Shown here one piece after another: positions 34,251 to 45,813 of a stretch of 64,000 nt of DNA. The stretch is from Paenibacillus glycanilyticus NBRC 16618 (GTDB lineage Bacteria > Bacillota > Bacilli > Paenibacillales > Paenibacillaceae): NCBI RefSeq assembly GCF_004000805.1, contig NZ_BILY01000023.1, positions 1 to 64,000 on the forward strand, read 5' to 3'. Position 1 is the first letter of the stretch; each line of letters starts with the position of its first letter. The translations under genes and the position numbers were made by a program. The notes under the pieces are model-generated. The model ran no database searches. It was given only the letters and a program-made list of their open reading frames with translations, and was not told where the DNA came from.

Positions 34251-36542
34251 TTAATCGTTAGCTTTATCATCCATATTGGTTTCATCGCGATTGCCCTGTG
34301 CGCCAATAAGAGTTGTGGAAGGACGCATCTTCAGCTTGCGGAATTCGCCCGGCGTTACGCCCGTCAACCGTTTGAACACCCGTCCGAACGTTATAGAGTT
34401 AGCATAACCAACCTGAAGGGCAATATTTTGCACCGTCTCGTCCGTTTCGGCGAGCAGACGCTCCGCCTGCTGCATCCGCAGCTGTACGAGAAAATCAACA
34501 AATTTCATATCGTACTCCAGCTTGAACAAATGGCTGGCGTATTTGCCGGATATTTCGAACTTGTCGCTTAAATGCTTGAGAGACAAGTCCGGATCGGCAA
34601 AGTTCTCTTGGATATAAGCTCTAATCTCGGTGATCATCGTCTTATAGCCTTTGGTCTGGCTCATCGCGACATACGTATCATAGACTTGTACCAAATAATC
34701 CGAAAGCTGTTCTTTCATCTCGCTAAGCGTTGCCGCGCCTCTTAATCCTGCCAGCACTTCCGAAATACGGGCCTCGTCCAAGCATTCGTTCAGCGTGTCC
34801 GACAGCTCCTTCAGCTCCCGGCTCAGCATCTGCAGGAAAAGCTGGACTAACGATAAAATATCTTCGTCTTTCATAACGTCCGTCTCGAAATGCTTGAACA
34901 GCTGCTCGAACGTATCCCGCCAGCTTTCATTGGTCAGCCTGAATTCCTGCACGCAATTGGTACACTGCTGCGTGTAATTGAACATGCCGCGCGGCTGCTC
35001 CCGTGGAATATCCCCGCTGAACGTAATCGCATCTCGGCCTATGGCGAATTGGTATTCCATGCCGTTTAACGCATCGCGATAGGAACCGCCTATTCCGTTC
35101 CAGTCTTTCACGATGGAGCCAATGCCCAAAGCCAGGTTAAAACGCAAATGTCCCTTTACCCATTCCCTGGCCACCGCAGCCGTCTTGCGAAGCTGAGTCA
35201 GCATGTCGGAATCGGCAGCTCCGTCGCCGGATGCGAATACGAACGTAATCCGGTCGGATGCCGACCATTCTCCCCAGCTTTGCAGGCCTTCGTTATTCGC
35301 CAGCTCCTGCATCACGTTGCCAAGCGCGAATTTTAATACATTCTGCTCATGAAGCGTATTATCCGCCTGGAATTCCTCGTACTTGTTCAGCCTGGCGACC
35401 ATAACCGCGAATCGTCCTTTATCCGGCAACAGATTCAGCCTGCGAAGCCGTTCCACCATCTGATCGCTGCGCTGTCCGCTAATAAGCTCGTTGAACAGCT
35501 GCCTGCGCTGGAGCACAACGCTTTCGCGCTGCTCCTTCTCGTGATCGCGGGATTGGACGATGAGATTCTCGAGCGCGCGGTCAATCATCGTCAGATCATC
35601 GAGCTTAACCGCCGTGCCGTCGCTCCCCCGCAGGTGCAGCGCTTGAATCCGGTTCATCATCAGCCTAATCGGCTTATAATTTCGTCGGGTTACCCAAATA
35701 ATATAAACAATGGCAACTCCAAAGGTCAGGACCGCGATAATAACCCATACATAAGAAACAACCGAAACCCAACTCATCAAATGCCCGGCTTGAATACCGC
35801 TCTCGAAGGTCCAGCCAAGCGGCTGCGAGGTAATCGTTGTCAGCACATTGCCGCCGGAAGCCGTACCGTTATCTCCCGGATACACGGGCTGCTTGGCCGA
35901 ATCGGTAATCCGCATGAACGATACTTGGTGGTTCGTCATGCTTCCGATCATCTGCCCGACATTATAAAGATTGATGTTAATCACGAGGATGCCGTCCTTG
36001 CCGAAAGGCAGCGGCGTTTCCTTGTACATCGAAATGACCTTTACCGGCTTCAAGCCGTCGTATTCCTTGAATTCGCGGCTTGCCGACCAGCCCTTGTAAT
36101 CGCGGGATTCCTCCGCCTTGCTCAGGAATTCCCGGTCGCCAAACTCGGACAAATCGGTCTCGCCGCTGGACGTCAGGACAACATTATCCGACTTCCTGTA
36201 CAAATAAATCGATTCGACCAGGTCGTTATCCTCAATCAGCGACCTCAGGCTATGAACCACATTATATTTGATCGTTGTGGATTCGGAAGAACCGTTCAAA
36301 TAAGCCGCATAGCTCTTGTTCGACTCGACTTCCCCCAACACATTAAATTCCACTTCATGAATGGACCGTTCCACGCTGTCTACGACATAGCCGGTCGTAA
36401 TGCGGTCTGCCTTGGCCGTCTCTGACCGGGATATCTCATTAACTGCGATAAAAGACAAGAAAATGATCATGGATACGGTCAGCACCAGGATCGGAAAATA
36501 AGAAACGAGCAGTCGTATATACCAATTGTTCAGCTTGAGCAT
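34251..36542 (-). CDS. YesS-type membrane-bound AraC regulator
   Basis: A 763-aa one-component regulator. TM1 is at about 12-33, followed by an extracellular sensor domain to about 265 and TM2 at about 268-292. A cytoplasmic linker leads to an AraC helix-turn-helix in the last 110 residues (L-K-H-L-S-D-K-F-E-I-S-G-K-Y-A-S-H-L and I-A-L-Q-V-G-Y-A-N-S-I-T-F). YesS and YtdP of Bacillus subtilis share the layout and control rhamnogalacturonan genes. The ATG at 36540-36542 has AGGAGG 6 nt upstream; an upstream frame of 17 codons has no site. It is the likely activator of the third importer locus that follows. Confidence 0.9.
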   Translation of the reverse strand: MLKLNNWYIRLLVSYFPILVLTVSMIIFLSFIAVNEISRSETAKADRITTGYVVDSVERSIHEVEFNVLGEVESNKSYAAYLNGSSESTTIKYNVVHSLRSLIEDNDLVESIYLYRKSDNVVLTSSGETDLSEFGDREFLSKAEESRDYKGWSASREFKEYDGLKPVKVISMYKETPLPFGKDGILVININLYNVGQMIGSMTNHQVSFMRITDSAKQPVYPGDNGTASGGNVLTTITSQPLGWTFESGIQAGHLMSWVSVVSYVWVIIAVLTFGVAIVYIIWVTRRNYKPIRLMMNRIQALHLRGSDGTAVKLDDLTMIDRALENLIVQSRDHEKEQRESVVLQRRQLFNELISGQRSDQMVERLRRLNLLPDKGRFAVMVARLNKYEEFQADNTLHEQNVLKFALGNVMQELANNEGLQSWGEWSASDRITFVFASGDGAADSDMLTQLRKTAAVAREWVKGHLRFNLALGIGSIVKDWNGIGGSYRDALNGMEYQFAIGRDAITFSGDIPREQPRGMFNYTQQCTNCVQEFRLTNESWRDTFEQLFKHFETDVMKDEDILSLVQLFLQMLSRELKELSDTLNECLDEARISEVLAGLRGAATLSEMKEQLSDYLVQVYDTYVAMSQTKGYKTMITEIRAYIQENFADPDLSLKHLSDKFEISGKYASHLFKLEYDMKFVDFLVQLRMQQAERLLAETDETVQNIALQVGYANSITFGRVFKRLTGVTPGEFRKLKMRPSTTLIGAQGNRDETNMDDKAND

Positions 36543-39082
<2,540 letters not shown>

Positions 39083-39095
39083 TTCTTTCTTATAT

Positions 39096-39130
39096 AAACA
39101 GCCTGCCTGAGAATCTCGGGCAGGCTGTTT
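39096..39130 (+). terminator. Intrinsic terminator of katG
   Basis: Sixteen-base arms (39096-39111 and 39115-39130) pair with a single G-T wobble, 14 nt after the katG stop, flanked by A3 and T3. Confidence 0.88.
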
Positions 39131-39318
39131 CATTTGCTGCTTGCCCGGCAAGTACCTCAAGCTGCGCTGCAGCAGGCTTTTTGCCTGCTACCCGCCTTTC
39201 ACTTGCCTCACCGGCTAAAAAAATGTCCGTACGATCTATAATCGCGTCCTGTTTCTCATTGACTGGAAATGATTAACTATACGTGAAAACATATTCAAAT
39301 CGAAGGGTTGGTGTATGA

Positions 39319-41163
39319 ATGAAATCGAAGTTTTTTGTAAGCGGTATCAAAGGCTTGATGCTGTTCCTTGTATTGCTGCTTGTCCTGCCTGTGGCGGCAA
39401 ACGCAACTGCCTCAACGCAAAGCAGCAACTTTTACAACGTGATTTTCCAAGACGGGGCGGATCCGTGGATCTACAAGCATACCGACGGCTTCTATTACTT
39501 CACCAAAACAACGGGAGGCGACGTGACGATCTGGAAGTCCAGCTCGCTTACCGGAGTTGACGCCGGCGCCAAAAGAGTGATCTCTACCGGCTGCTGCAAT
39601 GTCTGGGCTCCCGAAATTCATTACATCAATGGAGCCTGGTATATCTATTACGCCAAGGATGACGGCAACAACGATAATCACCGGATGTACGTTCTGGAAA
39701 ATACCTCCGCCGATCCAATGACGGGTACTTGGGTAAACAAGGGACTAATTACCGACTCTACAAACCGTTGGGCAATCGACGGAACCGTGCTGCAAGTAAA
39801 TAACAATCTGTATTTCATATGGTCTGGCTGGGAAGGCACAGCAAATGTCTCGCAAAAACTGTATATCGCCCATATGAGCAATCCGTGGACGATCGACTCG
39901 GCCCGGGTTGAAATTGCGCATCCGACCTATTCCTGGGAAACCAATACCTCTCCTTCCGTTAACGAAGGACCTCAAGTCATCGTCCGTAACGGCGTCATCA
40001 GTCTTGTCTATTCGGCAAGCGGAAGCTGGACAGATGGTTATTGCTTAGGCCTTGTTACGGCTAATACGAGCAGCAACCTGCTGCAAGCGTCCTCCTGGAC
40101 CAAGCGGAACCAGCCGATCTTCCAATCCGGCAACGGCTTGTACGGCCCCGGCCACCATTCCTTCACGACATCACCCGACGGTACGGAGGACTGGATCGTC
40201 TATCATACGGCGAAGTACTCCGGCGCGGGCTGGAATAGGGAAATCCGGGCGCAAAAGTTTACCTGGAACGCGGACAACACGCCAAATCTCGGGGCTCCCG
40301 CAGCTCCGAATACTCCAATCGCCATACCTTCGGGAGACACGGGCCGCGTCCGTTATGAAGGCGAGGCCGGCGTATTCGGAGGCGCCGCTTACGCTTCGTC
40401 GAGCCCGAACGGTTCTGGCGGAAACAAAGCCGGCCATATCGATACGGCGAGCAGTTACGTGGAATTCGACGTTTACGCCGCGGCTGCGGGAGATTATGTG
40501 ATGGCGGCCCGGACAGGTAACGGGACGACGGGACTGGATTGGTCCTATTTGGTTCTTACCGTTAATAACACAAGCTCCAGCAATTTATATATTGCGAACA
40601 AAGGCTGGGAAAACTGGGGAGCTTCGGTCGCACGCCTTACGCTGAATGCAGGCTGGAACAAAATCCGCTTCTCCAAAGGGGACGGCTATGGCGAGCTTGA
40701 TTGCTTCGACCTGTTCCCGGCTAGCCCGGCCGTTGTCTCCGGCGCTGTATACAAGCTGATTAATCCGATTAGCGGCAAGGCGTTGGATGTTGCGGGCGGA
40801 AGCACGGCTGACGGGGCGAATGTGCAGATATGGGATGATTTGAACAACAAGCCCCAAGAATGGCGCATTACCAGCATGGGCGACGGTTCTTACAAGCTGA
40901 TTAACACGAACAGCGGCAAAGCGCTTGACGTTGCCGGAGGCGGTACGGCTGACGGCACGAATGTTCAGATCTGGCAGGATATGAACAATGCTGCCCAGCG
41001 TTGGGCAATTCTCGGTACCGGCGGAAGCAACTTCAAGCTTATCAATCCGAACAGCGGCAAAGCGCTTGATGTCTCCGGCGGCGCAACTGCGGCAGGCACC
41101 AACGTTCAAATCTGGCAGGACTACAATAATGCCGCTCAAACGTGGCAGCTGATACGCAAGTAA
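39319..41163 (+). CDS. Secreted GH43 glycosidase with CBM and ricin-type lectin repeats
   Basis: A 614-aa extracellular enzyme. The signal peptide ends near A-A-N-A (25-30). The GH43 propeller (about 38-335) has D48 in G-A-D-P-W-I, D154 in I-D-G-T-V and E216 in N-E-G-P. A CBM6/35-like beta-sandwich spans about 345-470 (Y-E-G-E-A-G at its start, W-N-K-I-R-F at its end). The tail holds three ricin-type units, each with K-A-L-D-V-(A/S)-G-G and N-V-Q-I-W. Likely an arabinan- or xylan-side-chain enzyme acting on plant cell wall outside the cell; exact linkage unknown. A single transcription unit with AAGGG about 11 nt from the ATG, so initiation may be weak. Confidence 0.92.
   Translation: MKSKFFVSGIKGLMLFLVLLLVLPVAANATASTQSSNFYNVIFQDGADPWIYKHTDGFYYFTKTTGGDVTIWKSSSLTGVDAGAKRVISTGCCNVWAPEIHYINGAWYIYYAKDDGNNDNHRMYVLENTSADPMTGTWVNKGLITDSTNRWAIDGTVLQVNNNLYFIWSGWEGTANVSQKLYIAHMSNPWTIDSARVEIAHPTYSWETNTSPSVNEGPQVIVRNGVISLVYSASGSWTDGYCLGLVTANTSSNLLQASSWTKRNQPIFQSGNGLYGPGHHSFTTSPDGTEDWIVYHTAKYSGAGWNREIRAQKFTWNADNTPNLGAPAAPNTPIAIPSGDTGRVRYEGEAGVFGGAAYASSSPNGSGGNKAGHIDTASSYVEFDVYAAAAGDYVMAARTGNGTTGLDWSYLVLTVNNTSSSNLYIANKGWENWGASVARLTLNAGWNKIRFSKGDGYGELDCFDLFPASPAVVSGAVYKLINPISGKALDVAGGSTADGANVQIWDDLNNKPQEWRITSMGDGSYKLINTNSGKALDVAGGGTADGTNVQIWQDMNNAAQRWAILGTGGSNFKLINPNSGKALDVSGGATAAGTNVQIWQDYNNAAQTWQLIRK
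40750..41160 (+). repeat. Three 141-bp coding repeats (ricin-type lectin units)
   Basis: Units at 40750-40890, 40891-41031 and 41032-41160 encode 47, 47 and 43 residues with the same pattern, Y/F-K-L-I-N through Q-x-W. They are similar but not identical, as expected for an internal beta-trefoil with three equal lobes. Confidence 0.92.
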
Positions 41164-41174
41164 GTAAAATCAGC

Positions 41175-41204
41175 AAAAACGCAACCGTTCCCGGTTGCGT
41201 TTTT
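41175..41204. terminator. Bidirectional terminator between convergent genes
   Basis: Perfect 13-bp arms (41175-41187 and 41192-41204) with A5 and T5 at the ends serve the GH43 gene (stop 41163) and the convergent regulator gene (stop 41205). Confidence 0.93.
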
Positions 41205-42170
41205 CTATTCGTACATGGCAAGGACGGCCTTTGCTTGCTGCACGATTTTTTCGATCAAATGGTCCGGCTGTTCCAGCATCATGGCGCCGCCAAAGCCAAG
41301 AACGTATTCCACGGCTTCCTGCTCCGTATTAAAGCGAAGCGTTACCGGGACCTTCCCGTCCACGGCCGGTACAGCCGTGCCCAGCTTCTCTACAAACCGA
41401 TCCGTGAAGGACATTCGGCCTAGTATGGACGGATCCGCAAGAACCTTTACTTCTATGGAAGGAAGCGAACCGGCAAAATCCAGCTTGCTCTGCTTCCAGT
41501 ATTCAGCAAGATCGAAATCGTCAGGCCGGGAAAACAACTCATCCGTAGCTTCCGCCCTCGCAATTCTCGATACCCTGAAGCTCCGGAAAGCCCCGTCGTC
41601 ATTCCTGGCTACCAAATACCAGGAGCTGCCTTTCGCCACAAGCCCCAAAGGACTTACCGTCCTTTCCGAACTGGTCCCATCGGCTTTCTGATAAGTTATT
41701 TTGAGCCGGGTATCCTCCCATAACGCTTTTTGAATCGTTAGCAAAGCTTTATTCTTGTCCTCGGCGGGCTTCCACGTTCCCGTATCCATATAAATTTTCT
41801 CCATATAATGCAATGCTTCGCTTTTGGAGGAGTCGGGCAAGGAGGCCAGCAGCTTCTGACGGATATCGAGTCCCTTTATCTCCACGCCTAGATCCTTCAG
41901 CATTTGTTCAGCGGGAAGAATAAACAAAGCCTTTGTATCCTCCAGCTTCAGACCGCTTAAGTAGCTCCGGAAATGATCCATCAATCTCCAACCGCCTGTT
42001 TTCCCCCGGTCCGCTATGACAGGCACGCCGGAAAGGCTAAGCGCATCCATGTCGCGAAGAATAGTCCGTTCCGATACCTCAAGTCTTTTGGCAAGCTCCT
42101 TGGTCGTCAATATTTCATTATTCTGGAGCAAAATCATAATACTAAGCAGACGGTCTGCCCTCATATCCAT
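41205..42170 (-). CDS. YafY-type regulator with DeoR-like HTH and WYL domain
   Basis: A 321-aa protein. Residues 5-60 are the winged helix (I-L-T-T-K-E-L-A-K-R-L-E-V-S-E-R-T-I-L-R-D). The WYL region is at about 145-215 with the modified triplet in S-S-W-Y-L-V-A-R, and a WCX-like C-terminal domain follows. Such proteins sense a ligand through the WYL fold. It is divergent from a short-chain dehydrogenase gene, its likely target, over a 104-bp gap. The start may be two codons later (ATG 42162-42164), which is a little better spaced from AAAGG. Confidence 0.88.
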   Translation of the reverse strand: MDMRADRLLSIMILLQNNEILTTKELAKRLEVSERTILRDMDALSLSGVPVIADRGKTGGWRLMDHFRSYLSGLKLEDTKALFILPAEQMLKDLGVEIKGLDIRQKLLASLPDSSKSEALHYMEKIYMDTGTWKPAEDKNKALLTIQKALWEDTRLKITYQKADGTSSERTVSPLGLVAKGSSWYLVARNDDGAFRSFRVSRIARAEATDELFSRPDDFDLAEYWKQSKLDFAGSLPSIEVKVLADPSILGRMSFTDRFVEKLGTAVPAVDGKVPVTLRFNTEQEAVEYVLGFGGAMMLEQPDHLIEKIVQQAKAVLAMYE

Positions 42171-42274
42171 TCACCTTTGCTTTTTTATATATGACAAAAG
42201 ATGTCGTCATTATAGTTTACAATAAAAAAAGAATCAACCCATTGCAACACCATTCTAATTAGGAGGCAACCAAA

Positions 42275-43186
42275 ATGAAACCTTTACATGGAAAAATCGC
42301 GCTGGTAGCAGGAGGAACGCGCGGAGCCGGGCGTGGCATTGCCATTGAGCTGGGAGCGGCAGGCGCAACGGTGTATGTCACGGGGCGCACGACTCGGGCG
42401 CAAGTATCCGAGTACAACCGGCCGGAAACCATTGAGGAAACAGCGGAGCTAGTTACGAAAGCGGGCGGACAAGGAATTGCCGTACAGGTGGATCATCTAA
42501 TTCCCGAACAGGTGCAGGCTTTGGCGAACCGCATTGAGCAGGAGCATGGAAGGCTTGATATTCTGGTCAATGATATATGGGGAGGCGAAAATCTCGTGGA
42601 ATGGAATACTCCGGTATGGGAGCATTCGCTGGATAAGGGACTACGCATGCTGAGACTCGCCATTGATACTCATCTGATTACGAGCCATTTCGTTCTCCCT
42701 CTCCTCATTAAGAACAAAAACGGGCTGATTGTCGAGATGACTGACGGAACTGCCGAGTACAATCGGGATCATTACAGACTGTCGATGTATTACGATTTGG
42801 TCAAAAACTCCATCAATCGCATGGCTTGGGCGCTGGCTCAAGAAGTGAAGCCTCACGAATGCACGGCTGTTTCCTTGACGCCCGGCTGGCTTCGTTCCGA
42901 ACTCATGCTGGAAATTTTTAAGGTGACGGAGGAGAACTGGCGGGAAGGCGCTTCCGAGGATCCTCATTTTATTATTTCCGAATCGCCCCGCTATGTGGGA
43001 CGTGCCGTCGCTGCTCTTGCGGGAGATTCGGAAGTAAGCCGCTGGAATGGACAATCCCTGTCAAGCGGCCAGCTTGCGCAGGTTTACGGCTTCACGGATG
43101 TGGACGGTTCACAGCCCAATTGCATGCCTTATCTGGTTGAAGTTATCGAGGCGGGCAAGCCGGCGGATACGACGGGTTATAGATAA
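42275..43186 (+). CDS. Short-chain dehydrogenase/reductase
   Basis: A 303-aa protein. The cofactor loop is G-G-T-R-G-A-G-R-G (13-21), and Y173 and K177 form the catalytic Y-x-x-x-K. R-T-T after the second strand (near 38-41) suggests NADP. It is longer than the usual 250 aa, with an extra segment around E-N-W-R-E-G-A-S-E-D-P. The substrate is unknown. AGGAGG is about 8 nt before the ATG. Probably controlled by the divergent WYL regulator. Confidence 0.87.
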   Translation: MKPLHGKIALVAGGTRGAGRGIAIELGAAGATVYVTGRTTRAQVSEYNRPETIEETAELVTKAGGQGIAVQVDHLIPEQVQALANRIEQEHGRLDILVNDIWGGENLVEWNTPVWEHSLDKGLRMLRLAIDTHLITSHFVLPLLIKNKNGLIVEMTDGTAEYNRDHYRLSMYYDLVKNSINRMAWALAQEVKPHECTAVSLTPGWLRSELMLEIFKVTEENWREGASEDPHFIISESPRYVGRAVAALAGDSEVSRWNGQSLSSGQLAQVYGFTDVDGSQPNCMPYLVEVIEAGKPADTTGYR

Positions 43187-43291
43187 CCTTTTTATATTTA
43201 CGCAAAAAAAATGCCTCAATTTATTCCCAATCAAGGTTAAACACAACCGGAGCATTTTGAATGTTTCTGGAGAAGCGCTAGCGTTCGCTTT

Positions 43292-43342
43292 TACTCTCGG
43301 GATTCCTACCTTAAATAATATAGATAAAGGAATCCCGGAGTA
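43292..43342. repeat. Inverted repeat with 15-bp arms between convergent genes
   Basis: Left arm 43292-43307 and right arm 43328-43342 pair over 15 positions with a single-base bulge; the loop is 20 bp and AT-rich. It lies between the ends of the dehydrogenase gene (43186) and the monooxygenase gene (43381). There is no U-run, so it is not a classic terminator. Confidence 0.75.
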
Positions 43343-43380
43343 ATGGAGATCGGAAGAACATTCAAATATGCAGGTTGCTG

Positions 43381-44727
43381 TTAAACCGGCCCTACAGCCG
43401 CTTCATCCTTCTCTGCCTTTGCCACGGAAAGAGGCAGCCCTAGATTCCCGCGCAGCGTGCCGCTCTCGTATTCGGTACGGAACAGTCCCCGCCGCTGCAG
43501 CTCGGGAACGACGAGCTCGATAATATCTTCGAATCCGCCGGGGAAATACGGCGACATGATATTGAAGCCGTCCGCTCCCTCATTCAGGAACCACTCCTCC
43601 AGCTGATCGGCAATCTGCGAAGGCGTTCCGACGATCTCGCGGTGTCCGCGGGCGCCGGCAATCCGTTCGTATACGGCGCGGATCGAAGTTAAATTCTCGC
43701 GCTTTGCAATATCCCGGATAATATTGTACCGGATGCGCGGATTGGTCTTGTCTTCAATCGAGCTGATATCCGGCAGCGGCTCATCCACATCGTAACCGGA
43801 CAAATCGATATTGGTGAAGCCCGACAGATATGCCAGACCTACCTCCGGCAAAATGTAGCCGTTCAGCTCCTTCTGCTTCGCCAGCGCCTCCTCTTCGGTC
43901 TTGGCGACCGTAATGAAGACGCCCGGCATAATTTTCAGCTCATCCTTTTCTCGTCCGTATGTGGCCAGCCGCCCCTTCACGTCCCGATAGAAAGCTTGCG
44001 CCTCCTCCAGCGTCTGCCAGGCCGTAAATATAACCTCGGCCGTCTTCGCGGCCAGTTCCTTGCCGGACTCGGATGAGCCGGCTTGCACGATTACCGGGTT
44101 GCCATGCGGGCTAGCCGGATTATCGAGCGTACCCGTTACTTTGAACCATTTTCCGTCATGATCGACGGGATGCACTTTATCAACATCAAGAAAACGTCCT
44201 TGTTCCTTGTCAATAACAAGCGCATCCGCGTCGATGGATTGCCACAGCTTCTGGACAAGCTCAACAAATTCCTCGGCCCGCTCATACCGGCTTGCATGCT
44301 CCAGATGCTTATCCTTGCCAAACAGGAAGGATTCCTTGTCATTGGCGGAGGTTACGACATTCCAGGCTGCGCGGCCGCCAGACAAATGGTTGATCGAACT
44401 AAACTTGCGCGCGACATGGAAAGGTTCGTTATAAGTGGTCGTTAAGGTAGCGGCTAACCCGATTTTTTCCGTAACGGCTGCTAGCGCCGAGATTAGAATA
44501 ACCGGATCCAGCTTAAGCGCGGAGCTGGAATGCTCATTCAGATTGGAACCAAAGCCGTCCGCGAAAAAGATCATGTCGAACTTGGCCCGCTCCGCCGTCC
44601 TGGCGATCTCCGTCAAATAGGCCAGATCAAAGGTACGGTCTGCTCCGGAATCAGGATGTCTCCAGCTCGCCACATGATGTCCGGGCAGCATGATAAAAGC
44701 ACCAAGCTTCATTTGTCTTACCGTCAT
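43381..44727 (-). CDS. NtaA/SnaA/DszA-type flavin-dependent monooxygenase (copy 1)
   Basis: A 448-aa luciferase-like enzyme using reduced FMN. Family features are G-H-H-V-A-S-W-R near the start, K-F-D-M-I-F-F-A-D, the flavin-site stretch S-G-G-R-A-A-W-N-V-V-T-S, and G-T-P-S-Q-I-A-D-Q-L-E-E-W near the end. It cleaves C-S or C-N bonds in organosulfur or aminopolycarboxylate compounds. The ATG at 44725-44727 has GGAG 8 nt upstream; GTG codons just before are less well placed. It is the last gene of a sulfonate-type cluster and a close paralogue of the gene at 45814. Confidence 0.9.
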   Translation of the reverse strand: MTVRQMKLGAFIMLPGHHVASWRHPDSGADRTFDLAYLTEIARTAERAKFDMIFFADGFGSNLNEHSSSALKLDPVILISALAAVTEKIGLAATLTTTYNEPFHVARKFSSINHLSGGRAAWNVVTSANDKESFLFGKDKHLEHASRYERAEEFVELVQKLWQSIDADALVIDKEQGRFLDVDKVHPVDHDGKWFKVTGTLDNPASPHGNPVIVQAGSSESGKELAAKTAEVIFTAWQTLEEAQAFYRDVKGRLATYGREKDELKIMPGVFITVAKTEEEALAKQKELNGYILPEVGLAYLSGFTNIDLSGYDVDEPLPDISSIEDKTNPRIRYNIIRDIAKRENLTSIRAVYERIAGARGHREIVGTPSQIADQLEEWFLNEGADGFNIMSPYFPGGFEDIIELVVPELQRRGLFRTEYESGTLRGNLGLPLSVAKAEKDEAAVGPV

Positions 44728-44767
44728 CTTCACCACTCCATCTCTTCTATATATAATGAGCTTTCCT

Positions 44768-45787
44768 TTATTTCTTCGCGTAGGAATTAAACTCGTTGGT
44801 GTACAAGTCTTCCGCCTTAACCTGGCCTTTCTTCAAATCACCGTTAGCTACGAGCCAATCAATCCAGACCTGATATTCGCCCGGCGTTATAACGCCTCCG
44901 GCCTTCGCAATTCCGGTGCTCTTCCAATATTTCAGATTTTCGGTTGGCTCGTTGGGATCGCGCTTTTTGATTATGGCTTCGAACCGCTGAATGACCTCTT
45001 CCCGCGGAGTCGTGCGCGCCCATTCGATAGCCTTGGCTACTCCTTCAACAAACTGCTTCACCGTGTCCGGGTTCTTCTTGATATAATCCTCGCGGAAGAA
45101 ATAATCGCCCGCCGTAAATTCCGTCTTGTAGACGTCCGTATCCTTAAAGAGCTCAACAATGCCCCCTTTGTCCAGGGCACGGTCTCTCGCGATACCGCTC
45201 ATAAGCACAACGTCAATCTGTTTGCTGCGCAAAATCTGCTCGGCATTGGCGGACGGAATCGTCACAAGCGTCACTTGTTCGATTTCCTTTTCGGTCAAGC
45301 CGCCTCTCCTTAAATAATCCTTCGTTACAAATTCCAAATGGGCTCCCAGCGTATTGACGCCAATTTTTTTGCCGATAAAATCCTTTGGCGATTTAATCGG
45401 GCTGTCTGCCAGCACGTATGCGCCGATGTAAGTATTCTTATCGCTGCCGTAAGAGCCGATAACGGATTTAATCTTTACGTTTTGCGAGATGGACTTGATG
45501 ATCGCCCCGTTAAAAGCCGAACCGAAATCAATCTGTTTCGTTGCCGTCAATTGAATGCTTTCCGGTCCGCCCGTCGTGCTCCCGATCGATTCCAGCTCCA
45601 AATCGCCGAGATACCCCAAATCCTTCGCCAGCTCAGGGAACGATACGCTTCCCGGCGCCGAATTGTACTGGAGCACCTTGTCTTCTTCCCCCGACTTCGC
45701 TTTGCTCTCGGAGCAGCCTGCAAGCAGCGCGCTAACTAAGCCCATCGTTAACAAAAAAGCATGAACGTGAGTAAATCGTTTCTTCAT
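44768..45787 (-). CDS. SsuA-like substrate-binding lipoprotein
   Basis: A 339-aa protein of the NMT1/SsuA/TauA type. The lipobox L-L-A-G-C follows the signal, then a binding domain with S-I-G-S-T-T-G-G-P-E-S-I-Q, D-F-G-S-A-F-N-G-A and G-K-K-I-G-V-N-T-L-G-A-H-L-E. The start at 45787 follows AGAGGG; an ATG eight codons earlier is less apt. It sits between the two monooxygenase genes. With the permease and ATPase upstream it makes one complete importer, probably for a sulfonate or related organosulfur compound. Confidence 0.88.
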   Translation of the reverse strand: MKKRFTHVHAFLLTMGLVSALLAGCSESKAKSGEEDKVLQYNSAPGSVSFPELAKDLGYLGDLELESIGSTTGGPESIQLTATKQIDFGSAFNGAIIKSISQNVKIKSVIGSYGSDKNTYIGAYVLADSPIKSPKDFIGKKIGVNTLGAHLEFVTKDYLRRGGLTEKEIEQVTLVTIPSANAEQILRSKQIDVVLMSGIARDRALDKGGIVELFKDTDVYKTEFTAGDYFFREDYIKKNPDTVKQFVEGVAKAIEWARTTPREEVIQRFEAIIKKRDPNEPTENLKYWKSTGIAKAGGVITPGEYQVWIDWLVANGDLKKGQVKAEDLYTNEFNSYAKK

Positions 45788-45813
45788 AAGACCCTCTCCC
45801 GACCTCTTCATAT

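Noticed and set aside
35349..36425. 358-aa plus-strand frame opposite the YesS-like gene
   Set aside because: Low-quality composition (many H, R, Q), no ribosome site, and the opposite strand has clear domains.
40750..41160. Regular 141-bp repeats as a CRISPR or mobile repeat
   Set aside because: They are in frame and encode ricin-type lectin units, with no spacer-like variation.
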